From: Gaiellasilicea sp037720595
GTDB taxonomy: Bacteria; Actinomycetota; Thermoleophilia; Gaiellales; Gaiellaceae
Assembly: GCA_037720595.1 (NCBI GenBank)
Contig: JBBJLW010000004.1
Span: 62,001 to 126,000, forward strand
Direction of reading: 5' to 3'
DNA: 64,000 nucleotides
Position numbers and translations under genes: made by a program. The notes below the pieces were generated by a model. The model was not told the DNA's origin. It saw nothing but the letters and a program-made list of their open reading frames with translations, and did no database searches. Shown piece by piece: positions 33,418 through 40,972 of the stretch. Numbering within the stretch: the stretch's first letter is position 1; every line of letters begins with the position of its first letter.

Positions 33418-33620
33418 GAGGCGCGCCCGATCCAGCGGCGAAGTCGCGTCCGCCACCTAGACGACTCCTTCGGCGTCACGCCGTATTCCTTCAAAGGCGC
33501 AGGCCGTGCCTTTGAGCCGCCGCGTGTCACTCCAGCGCGGCTCGCGATGTACGAGCACTTCCCGCAAACCCTGCGCGAGCACGTCCGACCGCAGATGGTG
33601 CATGTCTTCGGCGCGCTCAC
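33414..33620 (-). CDS. Small zinc-finger protein
   Basis: A 68-residue protein with CTICGRTCSRRVCGKC near the N-terminus (CxxC-x3-C...CxxC) and a basic C-terminus. It overlaps the genes on both sides by 4 bp. It is probably nucleic-acid binding; the specific role is unknown. Confidence 0.6.
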   Translation of the reverse strand: MSAPKTCTICGRTCSRRVCGKCSYIASRAGVTRGGSKARPAPLKEYGVTPKESSRWRTRLRRWIGRAS

Positions 33621-34765
33621 GTCGTCTTTCCAGCAATGTCAGCATGGACGAGGTGGAGCCGCTCGAGTTCGTCGATGTCGACCTCGTCCTCGTGGGACGA
33701 GGACGTTGAGTTCGTCCCGTCGATATCGTCCTCGTCCTCGTCCCCCTTAAGGGGTGGGACGAGGGACGAGGACGTTGAGTTCGTCCCGGACGAGGACGGG
33801 ACGAGGTGGGACGAGGTGTCGATGTATGGCTTGAGGGAGCTGACGAGACGTGCGCTGTGAGGGCCGGTTGTCTCGCTGGCGTAGGCTTCTACGATTAGGC
33901 AGTCGAGTGCGTCCCGGACGTACTGCGCGCGCCCGTTGACGTGCTGCTCGACAGCCTTCCGGCTGACCGGTTCGGCTTGCCGCTCGAGGAACTCGGAGAC
34001 GCGCTGCATGAGCACGGTTGGCCGCCAGCCGCTCTCGTTTTCGGTCTCGGCCGGCCGGACCTCCCACGTGATGCGGTGTGACTCCGGGTCACTCCGCAGC
34101 TCGATCTCGGCGGCCTTGGGGCGGGTGAGATGGCCGGGCCGATCCTTGTGCGTCATGACGGTGACGAGGCCGCTCGTGCCGCGGGAGAGCTGCTTGACGG
34201 CGTGCAGGCCGAGGTGGACGTCTGCCTGGCCGAGCTTCCGCTCAGAGCCGATCGAGAACTTGCCGCGAGTCTCGCTGTTCTTCGTGACGTGGTCGATGAC
34301 GATCGTCGTTACGCCTCGCTGCCACAAGGGGCGGATCCAGGTTGCGGCGAACCTCTCCGCGTCGACGCGCTTGTTGTCGTCGAGCAGAGAGACGTCGTAG
34401 GCGCCGGCGGCGGCGTCGATCACGACGAGCGTGACGCCCTCACCCACGATCCGCTCGACGTCGTCTGTTGCCGGTGGGCCGTCCGGCTCGAAATAGATGA
34501 CCCGCCCGATCTCTTCGCTCGACGCGCCGAGATCCTCGAGCAGCCGCCGTGTCTCGGCCGGCCCGGACTCGAAGTCGACGAATGCGATCGTGCCACCGGC
34601 ACGCATGTGCTCGAGCGCGAGGATCAGCGTGAGGAGCGTTTTCAGCGCCTCGGGTGGCCCTGAGACGACGTGTCGCTTGCCGGCGTAGATCAGCCCGCAG
34701 AGGCCCGGCGGCTCCGACGGGATCGCAAACTCCTCGCTCGCGAGGTTCAGCGGCTCCCAGTTCAT
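33617..34765 (-). CDS. RepA-like AAA/RecA-fold ATPase
   Basis: A 382-residue protein. The Walker A is SGPPEALKTLLTL (GxxxxxKT) near residue 40, the Walker B is TLVVIDAAAG near residue 120, and IVIDHVTKNSETRGKFSIGS is typical of the RepA/RSF1010-type hexameric helicase group used by phages, plasmids and satellites. A C-terminal winged-helix-like part (AVEQHVNGRAQYVRDAL) is followed by an acidic Ser/Asp/Glu tail. The tail's coding DNA holds a dense repeat array, a possible origin. It likely drives replication of the excised element. Confidence 0.82.
   Translation of the reverse strand: MNWEPLNLASEEFAIPSEPPGLCGLIYAGKRHVVSGPPEALKTLLTLILALEHMRAGGTIAFVDFESGPAETRRLLEDLGASSEEIGRVIYFEPDGPPATDDVERIVGEGVTLVVIDAAAGAYDVSLLDDNKRVDAERFAATWIRPLWQRGVTTIVIDHVTKNSETRGKFSIGSERKLGQADVHLGLHAVKQLSRGTSGLVTVMTHKDRPGHLTRPKAAEIELRSDPESHRITWEVRPAETENESGWRPTVLMQRVSEFLERQAEPVSRKAVEQHVNGRAQYVRDALDCLIVEAYASETTGPHSARLVSSLKPYIDTSSHLVPSSSGTNSTSSSLVPPLKGDEDEDDIDGTNSTSSSHEDEVDIDELERLHLVHADIAGKTT
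33694..33816. repeat. Iteron cluster, candidate replication origin
   Basis: GGGACGAGG occurs at 33694, 33756, 33763, 33798 and 33808 on the plus strand, with an inverted copy at 33736-33744. A 25-bp unit with 7-bp inverted ends (GGGACGA...TCGTCCC) is repeated exactly at 33694-33718 and 33763-33787. A 12-bp palindrome CCCCTTAAGGGG (33743-33754) lies in the centre. The array is inside the 3' end of the RepA-like gene. Confidence 0.6.
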
Positions 34766-34968
34766 GCCGCCTCGCCGTGGATCAACAGCTCGTGCCGCTC
34801 CCGGAGTCCGGGCCACTCGAGCCCGACGCCGCAAATGCGGCACCGGTAGCGCCGCTGCGAGCTCGGGCCGTCAACCTCGAGCGCGTCCAGGAGGAGAGCA
34901 GTCGCGGTCGCCACGTCGCCGAGCTCGATCGCTTCGAGCGCGCTGTAAAGAGCGGCGCGGACGTTCAC
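34762..34968 (-). CDS. Small C2H2 zinc-finger-like protein
   Basis: A 68-residue protein. The C-terminal part CRICGVGLEWPGLRERHELL plus a following His fits C-x2-C-x12-H-x4-H. The N-terminal 35 residues are helical (ALYSALEAIELGDVATATALLLDALEV). It overlaps the RepA-like gene by 4 bp (ATGA), so the two are coupled. Probable DNA-binding partner; role inferred from context only. Confidence 0.6.
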   Translation of the reverse strand: MNVRAALYSALEAIELGDVATATALLLDALEVDGPSSQRRYRCRICGVGLEWPGLRERHELLIHGEAA

Positions 34969-35192
34969 GCGGCAGCCTGACTCGCCGGTGCGAGCATGTC
35001 GCGGATCAGCTGCTCGCCTTCGCTTGTGAGAGTGACCTCGTCACCATTGCGCTCGGCGTAGCCGGCGGCGACGAACGGATCGAGCAGTCTCAGCGCTTCG
35101 CCGCGGCCTCGTTTTCGCGCCCAGTCTGCCCAGGCAACGACGCGCGGGTCTTCGTCGTGGAGTCGGCGGGTGGCGATCTCCTGGCGAGTCAC
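34965..35192 (-). CDS. Small winged-helix-like protein
   Basis: A 75-residue protein: LRLLDPFVAAGYAERNGDEVTLTSEGEQLIRDML has the helix-strand pattern of a winged-helix C-terminal half. GTG start, 4-bp overlaps on both sides. Possible regulator of the replication genes. Confidence 0.5.
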   Translation of the reverse strand: MTRQEIATRRLHDEDPRVVAWADWARKRGRGEALRLLDPFVAAGYAERNGDEVTLTSEGEQLIRDMLAPASQAAA

Positions 35193-35527
35193 CGGACACC
35201 GCCGAGGAGGCGCCGGGGAGCAAGCAGAAGCCGCCCTAGCGGCGGTGGTGGTTCAGGGTCGTCGTCGGCTAATCGGCCAGGTGCGCGAGCGCGGCGACTA
35301 CCGCCGCGTCTGACTCTCCGCCGCCGAACCCGGTCCGACCGTGGCCTGCTGCAGGAACGGGGAGGCGTTCGGAACACGCCGTGTGGGCGAGCAAAGGTCC
35401 GCGCTGCCTCGGCTACATCGGGCAATCGAAGATCCGCGGCTAAGTCGGCTAAGTCGGCTGAGCCGTTGATCTTGAGGTACTTCTGCGCGAGATTCAAAAC
35501 CGGCAGCGATATAGGCGTTGATCTCAT
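35189..35527 (-). CDS. Hypothetical protein, Arg/Pro-rich C-terminus
   Basis: A 112-residue frame kept because its stop overlaps the next start (GTGA), the same coupling seen through the whole operon. The N-terminal half (NLAQKYLKINGSADLADLAADLRLP) looks like protein, the C-terminal half is Arg/Pro-rich and could be non-native. A short tandem repeat in the DNA (TCGGCTAAG units, about 35448-35466) encodes ADLADLA. It competes with the overlapping frame at 35298-35789. Confidence 0.4.
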   Translation of the reverse strand: MRSTPISLPVLNLAQKYLKINGSADLADLAADLRLPDVAEAARTFARPHGVFRTPPRSCSRPRSDRVRRRRVRRGGSRRARAPGRLADDDPEPPPPLGRLLLAPRRLLGGVR

Positions 35528-35789
35528 CCGTGGACACGTTGGGCGTGTGCTGCCGAGCCTGCAACGCCATCTCCGACGCCATCTCCGCCAGGATCTCGTC
35601 GGGGCTGATAGACGCGATGATCTCTAGCTCGATGTCGTTCCGCCAAGGGAACTTGAGGCACACAACCTCGGCGTACAGCAATGGCATTTCGGTCAGGCGC
35701 CTGATCGAGCGGGCAACCAACGCGACAAGCTCTTCCCTCGAACGCGCCGGAAGCTGTTCGCCTACGTCTTCGTCGTCGTGCCTGTGCAT
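35298..35789 (-). CDS. Hypothetical protein, first gene of the leftward operon
   Basis: A 163-residue frame. The first 110 residues (REELVALVARSIRRLTEMPLLYAEVVCLKFPW...) have normal composition and could be a leftward early gene. The last 50 residues are Ser/Arg-rich and overlap the gene at 35189-35527, so the true 3' end may differ or a frameshift may join the two frames. Confidence 0.4.
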   Translation of the reverse strand: MHRHDDEDVGEQLPARSREELVALVARSIRRLTEMPLLYAEVVCLKFPWRNDIELEIIASISPDEILAEMASEMALQARQHTPNVSTDEINAYIAAGFESRAEVPQDQRLSRLSRLSRGSSIARCSRGSADLCSPTRRVPNASPFLQQATVGPGSAAESQTRR

Positions 35790-35862
35790 AGCCTGGCCAT
35801 TTCGTTGCGGACCTCTCTACTGGGAGTTTGAACTACCTCCCGGACGGCGCTGGTATCGCTTC

Positions 35863-35893
35863 GGGGTGCCCAGCTTCGCCGGCTAGGCACCCC
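35863..35893. terminator. Hairpin in the divergent control region
   Basis: GGGGTGCC ... GGCACCCC gives an 8-bp perfect stem, extended by AGC/GCT after one mismatch. It lies between the leftward and rightward operons of the satellite. It could be a terminator for an early leader transcript or part of the control region. Confidence 0.4.
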
Positions 35894-35940
35894 TTGGCGG
35901 CAACGTCGGCCAGGACGTGCCCTCACTATCCCCGCCCTGT

Positions 35941-35955
35941 CAAACATGCTGTTTG
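35941..35955. promoter_or_regulatory. Inverted repeat, possible operator
   Basis: CAAACA-TGC-TGTTTG, perfect 6-bp arms, 102 bp upstream of the portal gene in the divergent region (35790-36057). A weak -10-like TATAGC follows at about 35974. It could be a repressor or helper-activator site controlling the capsid operon. No repressor gene is recognised. Confidence 0.4.
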
Positions 35956-36057
35956 TGCCCGTTCGTATCGTTTATAGCGATGGTCTCAGCTTTCACCGCC
36001 GCACCGCCGACGCCGGTCTCTAGGCGCTCGACGTGTTCGCGCGGCCGGTGAGGAGCC

Positions 36058-37215
36058 ATGCCCTTCTGGAGGCGTGAACCGGAGCAGCGCACCCTCGCGG
36101 CGCTCGACTTGCGCCCGTACGTGCCGCTCTCGACGATCGCGCCGGCGACGGCGCTCCAGAACGTCGACGTCTGGGCGTGCGTCCGTGTTCTCAGCGACGC
36201 GGCCGCCTCCTGTCCGCTCCTCAGCTATCGGCGGCTCGCTGACGGGAACCGCCGCCGCGCCTCGAACCGCACCGCGGAGCTACTTCGGGCGCCGGCGGAA
36301 GGGACGACGCAAGCCGCCTTCGTCTCGACGGTGATGGCGCACCTGTTGCTGCACGGGAACGCCTACCTCGGCAAATATCGCGACGAGGACGGCCGCGTGG
36401 AGCAGCTGCTCCCGATCGCGCCCGAGCGGGTGCAGGTGGAGCGTCGCCATGGCCGGATCGTGTTCACGGTCAGCAACGACCGCGGCCACCAGACCGAGCA
36501 CGGGCTCGAGGACGTCGTCCATGTGAAGGCGCTCTCGACGGATGGGGTCTCGGGGCTCTCGCCGATCCGGATGATGCGAGCCGCGCTCGAATTGAACAAC
36601 GCCGTCCGGGAGGCCGCTACGGGCCTGTTCGCGAACGGCGCGCGCCCGAGCGGGATCCTGAAGGTGAGCGCGACCGGCGACCGCGATCAGGTCGAGCGGC
36701 TGAAGAAGGAATGGGGCTCGCGGCATGGTGGCGACCGGCAGGGCGGGATCGCCGTCATCGCGGGGGAGATCGGCTTCGAGCCGATCGCGATGAGCGCCGA
36801 TGATGCGCAGTTCATTCAAGCCAGGAAGCTGTCCGCGACGGAGATCGCGCGGGCGTTCAGGATTCCGCCCTGGATGGTTGGAGCCGAGGACGGCGGCTCG
36901 CTGACCTACTCGAACACCGAGTCGCAGTCGCTCGCGTTCGTCTCCTACTCGCTTCGGCCCTGGCTCGTCGCGATCGAGCAGGCGCTGACCGCCGACCGCG
37001 ACCTCTACAGCGCGAGCACGTTCTGCGAGTTCTTGATCGACGGGCTCTTGCGGGCCGACTCGAAGACGCGCGCCGAGGTCTACGCGATCGCGCTCGACCC
37101 GCTTACCGGCTGGCTTCGCCGTGACGAGGTGCGCCGGCTGGAGAACTTGGCGGAAGAAACGACGGCCGACCTGCTCGGCCTCCCAAGCCTGAACGGACAA
37201 GGAGCGATCGCATGA
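36058..37215 (+). CDS. Phage portal protein (HK97 family)
   Basis: A 385-residue portal. NVDVWACVRVLSDAAASCPL, LLLHGNAYLGKYRD, LSATEIARAFRIPPWMVG and SNTESQSLAFVSYSLRPWL follow the HK97 portal order. It forms the dodecameric DNA gate of the capsid and docks the terminase. It starts the rightward structural operon and overlaps the protease-capsid gene by 4 bp (ATGA). Full length for the family. Confidence 0.93.
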   Translation: MPFWRREPEQRTLAALDLRPYVPLSTIAPATALQNVDVWACVRVLSDAAASCPLLSYRRLADGNRRRASNRTAELLRAPAEGTTQAAFVSTVMAHLLLHGNAYLGKYRDEDGRVEQLLPIAPERVQVERRHGRIVFTVSNDRGHQTEHGLEDVVHVKALSTDGVSGLSPIRMMRAALELNNAVREAATGLFANGARPSGILKVSATGDRDQVERLKKEWGSRHGGDRQGGIAVIAGEIGFEPIAMSADDAQFIQARKLSATEIARAFRIPPWMVGAEDGGSLTYSNTESQSLAFVSYSLRPWLVAIEQALTADRDLYSASTFCEFLIDGLLRADSKTRAEVYAIALDPLTGWLRRDEVRRLENLAEETTADLLGLPSLNGQGAIA

Positions 37216-38747
37216 GCACGACCACAGCACCGGAGCAGCGGACGATCGACGTCGACGTCCAGGCGCTCGACACCCGAGGCCGTACCGTCGTCGGCTACGC
37301 GTCGGTCTACAACATCCTCTCCGAGGATCTCGGCGGCTACCGGGAGATGATCGCCCCGGGCGCGTTCGCCGACGTCCTCGACAGCGACGTGAGGGCGCTC
37401 CTGAACCACGACCCGAACGAAGTCCTCGGCCGCACGAAGTCGGGCACCCTGCGGCTCTTCGATGAGCAGCGCGGGCTCCGGTTCGAGCTCGACCTGCCGG
37501 ACTCGCCGCTCGGCCAGAACGTCCGCGAGTCGGTTCGCCGCGGCGACCTCGACGGGGCCTCGTTCCGGTTCGTCGTCGGCGAAGAGGACTGGACGGGTGA
37601 GGTTCGCACCGTCACGAAGGTGCGGCAGTTGCTCGACGTCACGATCGCGACCTTCGGCGCCTACCCGGCCGCTTCAGTGGAACTACGCACACGACCCAAC
37701 AAGGAGAAGACGATGGACGAGACGACCACGCTCGACGACGAGGCCGAAGCCTCGTCCGAGGAGCGACAGCAGGAAGCCCCGGCACGCGCCGCGGGCTCGA
37801 GCTCGACGGGCGGCCTCCGGGTCGCCGACGTGAACAGTGGCAAGCCCGAGAGCCGCACCCTCCTCGGCGCGTTCAAGCGGGCCGGCTGGGAGCCAGGGAA
37901 GCGGGCGGAGGTCGCCTGGAACGAGTTCGCGGGCGCATCCGAGTCGCGAGCCCTGACCTGGACCGGGTCTGTGGACAACGTGAACATGCTCCACCGCGAG
38001 TCGGGCGCATTCGGCTACGACCAGCGCTTCGCCTGGCCCGCCTTTCCACAGGTGCCGGTCGATCCGGGCGTCACGAGCGTGCAGGTGCTCACTCAGACGG
38101 CCCGCACGTTGCCGACTGCGGCGACCGTCGTCCGCGCCGTCGACGCGGTCACGGTCAAGCCGGAGACGGCGAGCACGCTCAGCCTCGTCGCGACGGCGAT
38201 GAAGCAGCTCGCGGCCGTCCAGACCGGCGTCCCCAACGTGATGTTGGAGAACGACAGGATCGAGAGCGTGATCGGCACCGACCTGCGCCTCAGCATCAAC
38301 GAGGGGTTGGACAAGCTGATCCTGGACGCGCTCGCCGCCTCGGGCTTCCAGGCTCCCGGCACCGATCCGCTGCTCGTCTCGATCCGCAAGGCGATGACCA
38401 CGATCTACGCGAACGGCTACAACCCGAACCTGCTGATCCTCACCCCGGGCGCCTCCGAGGGGCTGGACATCCTCCAGACGGTCGGAACCGAGAAGCTGTA
38501 CGTGTTCGGAGCGGGCCGCTTCGCCCCCGGCGAGCTGTTCGGGATGTCGGTTCGTGTCTCGAAGACGGTCGCCGCCCCCGCGGTCGTGGACAGCACCGCC
38601 CTCGGCAGGCTCTACATCTCGCCGATCAGCCTCGCCAGCTTCGAGGAGAACGCCGGTCGCACGAACACGACGCTGGTGCGGATGGAAGGAAACGGCGTCT
38701 TCGGCGTCGAGCGGCAGGCCGCGGCCGTCCGGATCGCAGCCGCCTAG
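37212..38747 (+). CDS. Fused prohead protease and HK97-fold major capsid protein
   Basis: A 511-residue fusion. Residues 10-155 are a U35-type prohead protease (VVGYASVYN, APGAFADVL, LLNHDPNEVLGR with the His, DGASFRFVVG with the Ser). Residues 168-205 are a Glu/Ala-rich linker like a delta/scaffold domain. Residues 250-505 are an HK97-type capsid protein (DRIESVIGTDLRLSINEGLDKLIL, PGASEGLDIL, VVDSTALGRLYISP). Usually these are separate genes. A strong ribosome site inside the gene offers a second start for the capsid part alone. Confidence 0.9.
   Translation: MSTTTAPEQRTIDVDVQALDTRGRTVVGYASVYNILSEDLGGYREMIAPGAFADVLDSDVRALLNHDPNEVLGRTKSGTLRLFDEQRGLRFELDLPDSPLGQNVRESVRRGDLDGASFRFVVGEEDWTGEVRTVTKVRQLLDVTIATFGAYPAASVELRTRPNKEKTMDETTTLDDEAEASSEERQQEAPARAAGSSSTGGLRVADVNSGKPESRTLLGAFKRAGWEPGKRAEVAWNEFAGASESRALTWTGSVDNVNMLHRESGAFGYDQRFAWPAFPQVPVDPGVTSVQVLTQTARTLPTAATVVRAVDAVTVKPETASTLSLVATAMKQLAAVQTGVPNVMLENDRIESVIGTDLRLSINEGLDKLILDALAASGFQAPGTDPLLVSIRKAMTTIYANGYNPNLLILTPGASEGLDILQTVGTEKLYVFGAGRFAPGELFGMSVRVSKTVAAPAVVDSTALGRLYISPISLASFEENAGRTNTTLVRMEGNGVFGVERQAAAVRIAAA
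37701..37715 (+). promoter_or_regulatory. Internal ribosome site and in-frame ATG (residue 168)
   Basis: AAGGAG (37701-37706), 6 bp, then ATG (37713-37715), in frame with the fusion gene. Initiation here would make a 344-residue capsid protein with its linker but without the protease. Confidence 0.55.
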
Positions 38748-38749
38748 TC

Positions 38750-38926
38750 ATGGCGGCCAAGAAGAAGAGCCAGTCACGCGAGGCGCAGCTCCAGGAGCGG
38801 GCTGCGTCTCGCAACTACACCCTTGAGAAGGACGGCAAGGTCTGGTACGCCCGGATCGGCGGCACCCGCTACGGGCCGATGCGGAACCTCGACGAGGTCG
38901 ACGAGTTCCTCCCCAAGGAATCATGA
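38750..38926 (+). CDS. Small basic protein in the capsid operon
   Basis: A 58-residue protein starting MAAKKKSQSREAQLQ, with a basic N-terminus and a beta-like core (KDGKVWYARIGGTRYGPM). It starts 2 bp after the capsid gene and overlaps the next gene by 4 bp (ATGA). The position suggests a head-associated or DNA-binding protein. No family recognised. Confidence 0.65.
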   Translation: MAAKKKSQSREAQLQERAASRNYTLEKDGKVWYARIGGTRYGPMRNLDEVDEFLPKES

Positions 38927-39141
38927 GCATGCGCTACACCGAGGAGAACACGGACATCCGGACGGTGCCCGCGGGCGAGCTGTGGGTTGGGATCATCAAT
39001 GCGCCGCAACCGTATATCGCGATCGCGACCCGGCTCGACGACGAAGTGATCATCGTCTCGAGGCTGAGCGCGCGTGACGCGCTCGAGATGGCCGGCGAGC
39101 TTGTCCGACTCTCGGACACGCTCAACGCCCGCAACAACTAG
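38923..39141 (+). CDS. Small protein in the capsid operon
   Basis: A 72-residue protein with strands (ELWVGIINAPQPYIAIATRLDDEVIIVSR) followed by a helix. It sits between capsid and terminase genes, where a small terminase or head-completion gene is often found, but it has no helix-turn-helix and I cannot assign it. Confidence 0.6.
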   Translation: MSMRYTEENTDIRTVPAGELWVGIINAPQPYIAIATRLDDEVIIVSRLSARDALEMAGELVRLSDTLNARNN

Positions 39142-39149
39142 GTCAGCTC

Positions 39150-40487
39150 GTGGAGTTCGGCCGCTTCTGCGAGGCAGTCGGGCTCCAGCTCGAGCCGTTC
39201 CAACGCAAGATCGTGAGCGCCGCCGCCGGCCCGGAGCGCGAGCTCGTCGTCCTGCTCCCCCGCGGCCAAGGCAAGACGACGCTCCTCGCAGCGCTTGCCG
39301 TCCACCACCTCCTTACCGTCGAGGACGCGGCCGTCTACGTCGCCGCCGCCTCCCGCGACCAGGCACGGATCCTCTTCGAGCAGGCCGCCAAGTTCACGCT
39401 CCGGTTGGACGACCCCCGGCTCGTGATCCGGCACCTCGAGCTCCGCTGGTGCGAAGACCCCGACACCCCCAAGAGGTTCAGCCGGCACCTGCGCGTCCTC
39501 GCCGCCGACGCCCTCAAGCTGCACGGGCTCACGCCGAGCCTGGCGATCATCGACGAGCTGCACGCCCACTTCGACGACTCGGTCTATCTCGCGATGCGCA
39601 CCGCTGCGATGAAACGGCCCGCCTCCCGGCTCGTCGTGATCTCGACGGCCGGCCAGGGCGCAGACAGCCCCCTAGGAAGGCTCAGGAGCCGCGCTCTCGC
39701 CCTCCCCCAGGTGAAACGACGGGGAGGCTTCACCGACGCCTGTGGGCCGAGCCTGCGCCTGCTCGAGTGGTCGCTCCCCGAGGACGTCGACCTCGCCGAC
39801 ATCAAGGCCGTCAAGCAGGTGAACCCCGCCAGCTGGATCACCCTCAAAGCGCTCCAGGAACAGCGCGAGGCCGTCCCCGAGATGGCCTTCCGCCGCTTCC
39901 ATGCGAACCAGTGGACGGAGCGGGAGTCGCACTGGCTCCCCGCCGGCGCCTGGCAAACCTGCGTCGGTCAACCCACCTTCACAGACGGCGAGCCGATCTG
40001 GGTAGGCGTCGACGTAGGCGGCGACAAGAGCGCCTCAGCCGTCGTCTGGATCAACAGCGCCCACAATGTCGGCGTCGAGATCTACCACGGCGACCCCGGC
40101 GTCCTCGACTGCATCGACCTGATCCGCGAGCTCGCCGCCCGCTACCAGGTACGTGAGGTCATGTACGACCCCTGGAGGTTCGGGCAGGCAGCACAAGAGC
40201 TCGAGCAAGAGCGCGTCACCGTAACCGCCTTCCCGCAAACCGACGTGCGGATGGTGCCCGCCTCCGATCGCCTCTACCAGGCCGTCGTCCAACAGCGGCT
40301 CGTGCTGCCCGACAACCCCGAGCTACGCCAGCACATGGCGAACACGATCGCCCGCCACAACCGGCGCGGTTGGCGACTCGACAAACCCTCGCTCGCCCAG
40401 CCCAACGACTCGATCATCGCCCTCAGCATGGCCCTCGAAGCGATGGAGAACCAACCCGAACCCGTCCAGGTGATCGGATGGCTCTAG
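39150..40487 (+). CDS. terL: Phage terminase large subunit
   Basis: A 445-residue packaging motor. Walker A VLLPRGQGKTTLL near residue 36, Walker B LAIIDELHAHF near residue 134, coupling motif VVISTAGQG, and the RNase H-like nuclease begins at VGVDVGGDKSASAVVWI with later catalytic Asp in YDPWRF and QPNDSIIAL. GTG start. It should cut and package DNA into the portal. No small terminase is recognised. Confidence 0.93.
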   Translation: MEFGRFCEAVGLQLEPFQRKIVSAAAGPERELVVLLPRGQGKTTLLAALAVHHLLTVEDAAVYVAAASRDQARILFEQAAKFTLRLDDPRLVIRHLELRWCEDPDTPKRFSRHLRVLAADALKLHGLTPSLAIIDELHAHFDDSVYLAMRTAAMKRPASRLVVISTAGQGADSPLGRLRSRALALPQVKRRGGFTDACGPSLRLLEWSLPEDVDLADIKAVKQVNPASWITLKALQEQREAVPEMAFRRFHANQWTERESHWLPAGAWQTCVGQPTFTDGEPIWVGVDVGGDKSASAVVWINSAHNVGVEIYHGDPGVLDCIDLIRELAARYQVREVMYDPWRFGQAAQELEQERVTVTAFPQTDVRMVPASDRLYQAVVQQRLVLPDNPELRQHMANTIARHNRRGWRLDKPSLAQPNDSIIALSMALEAMENQPEPVQVIGWL

Positions 40488-40594
40488 CGGTAACACCGGC
40501 TAACCGCTACACCGGCAAGATATCTCGCACCGTGCGAGATATCGGCATGAAGGCGGAAGACCCGAAACAACCCGTAGCACGGTGCGACAGGTGA
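40478..40594 (+). CDS. Mini open frame between terL and HNH
   Basis: A 38-codon frame starting MALAVTPANRYTG and ending VARCDR, created by the first repeat copy; it mirrors the HNH start MALATR. The palindrome is within it. It may be only a by-product of the duplication. Confidence 0.25.
   Translation: MALAVTPANRYTGKISRTVRDIGMKAEDPKQPVARCDR
40519..40543. repeat. Perfect 25-bp palindrome
   Basis: GATATCTCGCAC, one central C, GTGCGAGATATC: 12-bp arms with no mismatch. It lies between terL and HNH, in the insert between the 22-bp repeats. A dimeric protein site or a packaging-related site are both possible. Confidence 0.85.
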
Positions 40595-40598
40595 TCGG

Positions 40599-40874
40599 AT
40601 GGCTCTAGCCACCCGCTGCCTCGGCTGCGGCACCCGCACCCGCGGCTCGCGCTGCCCCACCTGCAGCAGCTGGCAAGCGAAACGGAAGATCCAGAGCGGC
40701 TGGAAATGGGGCGAGCTACGCGCCGTCGTACACGCGCGCGACGGCGTGTGCGTCCACTGCGGCTCAGCCGATCGGCTCCAAGTCCACCACCGCGTCCCGC
40801 TCTCCCGCGACGGAACGAACGCGCTCTCGAACCTCGAGCTGCTCTGCTCCCGCTGCCACGCGCTCGTTTCTTAG
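40599..40874 (+). CDS. HNH endonuclease
   Basis: A 91-residue protein. A zinc ribbon (CLGCG...CPTCSSW) is followed by the HNH core: CVHCGSADRLQVHHRVPLSRDG, then NLELLCSRCHALV. HNH proteins next to terL are required for cos cleavage in many HK97-type phages. The ATG is inside the second 22-bp repeat. Confidence 0.88.
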   Translation: MALATRCLGCGTRTRGSRCPTCSSWQAKRKIQSGWKWGELRAVVHARDGVCVHCGSADRLQVHHRVPLSRDGTNALSNLELLCSRCHALVS

Positions 40875-40938
40875 AAGCGCACCAAGGTACGCAGTCCGCA
40901 GCGCGCGGCGCAAAAACGCGCTCCCCGGAGCGCACAGA

Positions 40939-40968
40939 CTGGTTTGTGACGATTTCGTCACAGACCAG
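40939..40968. terminator. Long stem-loop after the HNH gene
   Basis: CTGGTTTGTGACGA, loop TT, TCGTCACAGACCAG: 14-bp stem with one G-T pair in RNA. It is 64 bp after HNH. It may end the structural operon or belong to a packaging site. Confidence 0.6.
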
Positions 40969-40972
40969 CGTC

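Larger units (their letters stand above)
40467..40609 (+). repeat. 22-bp direct repeats flanking a 99-bp insert
   Basis: The same 22 bp, starting CAGGTGATCGG and ending TGGCTCTAGC, occur at 40467-40488 (end of terL) and 40588-40609 (start of the HNH gene). The 99 bp between them contain a perfect palindrome, two ACACCGGC units and an AGCGGT/ACCGCT inverted repeat. This looks like a duplication or a small inserted module. Confidence 0.8.

Noticed and set aside
33694..33816. CRISPR-like repeat array
   Set aside because: Repeats are short, unevenly spaced and inside a coding frame, with no spacers of uniform length and no cas genes in the window.
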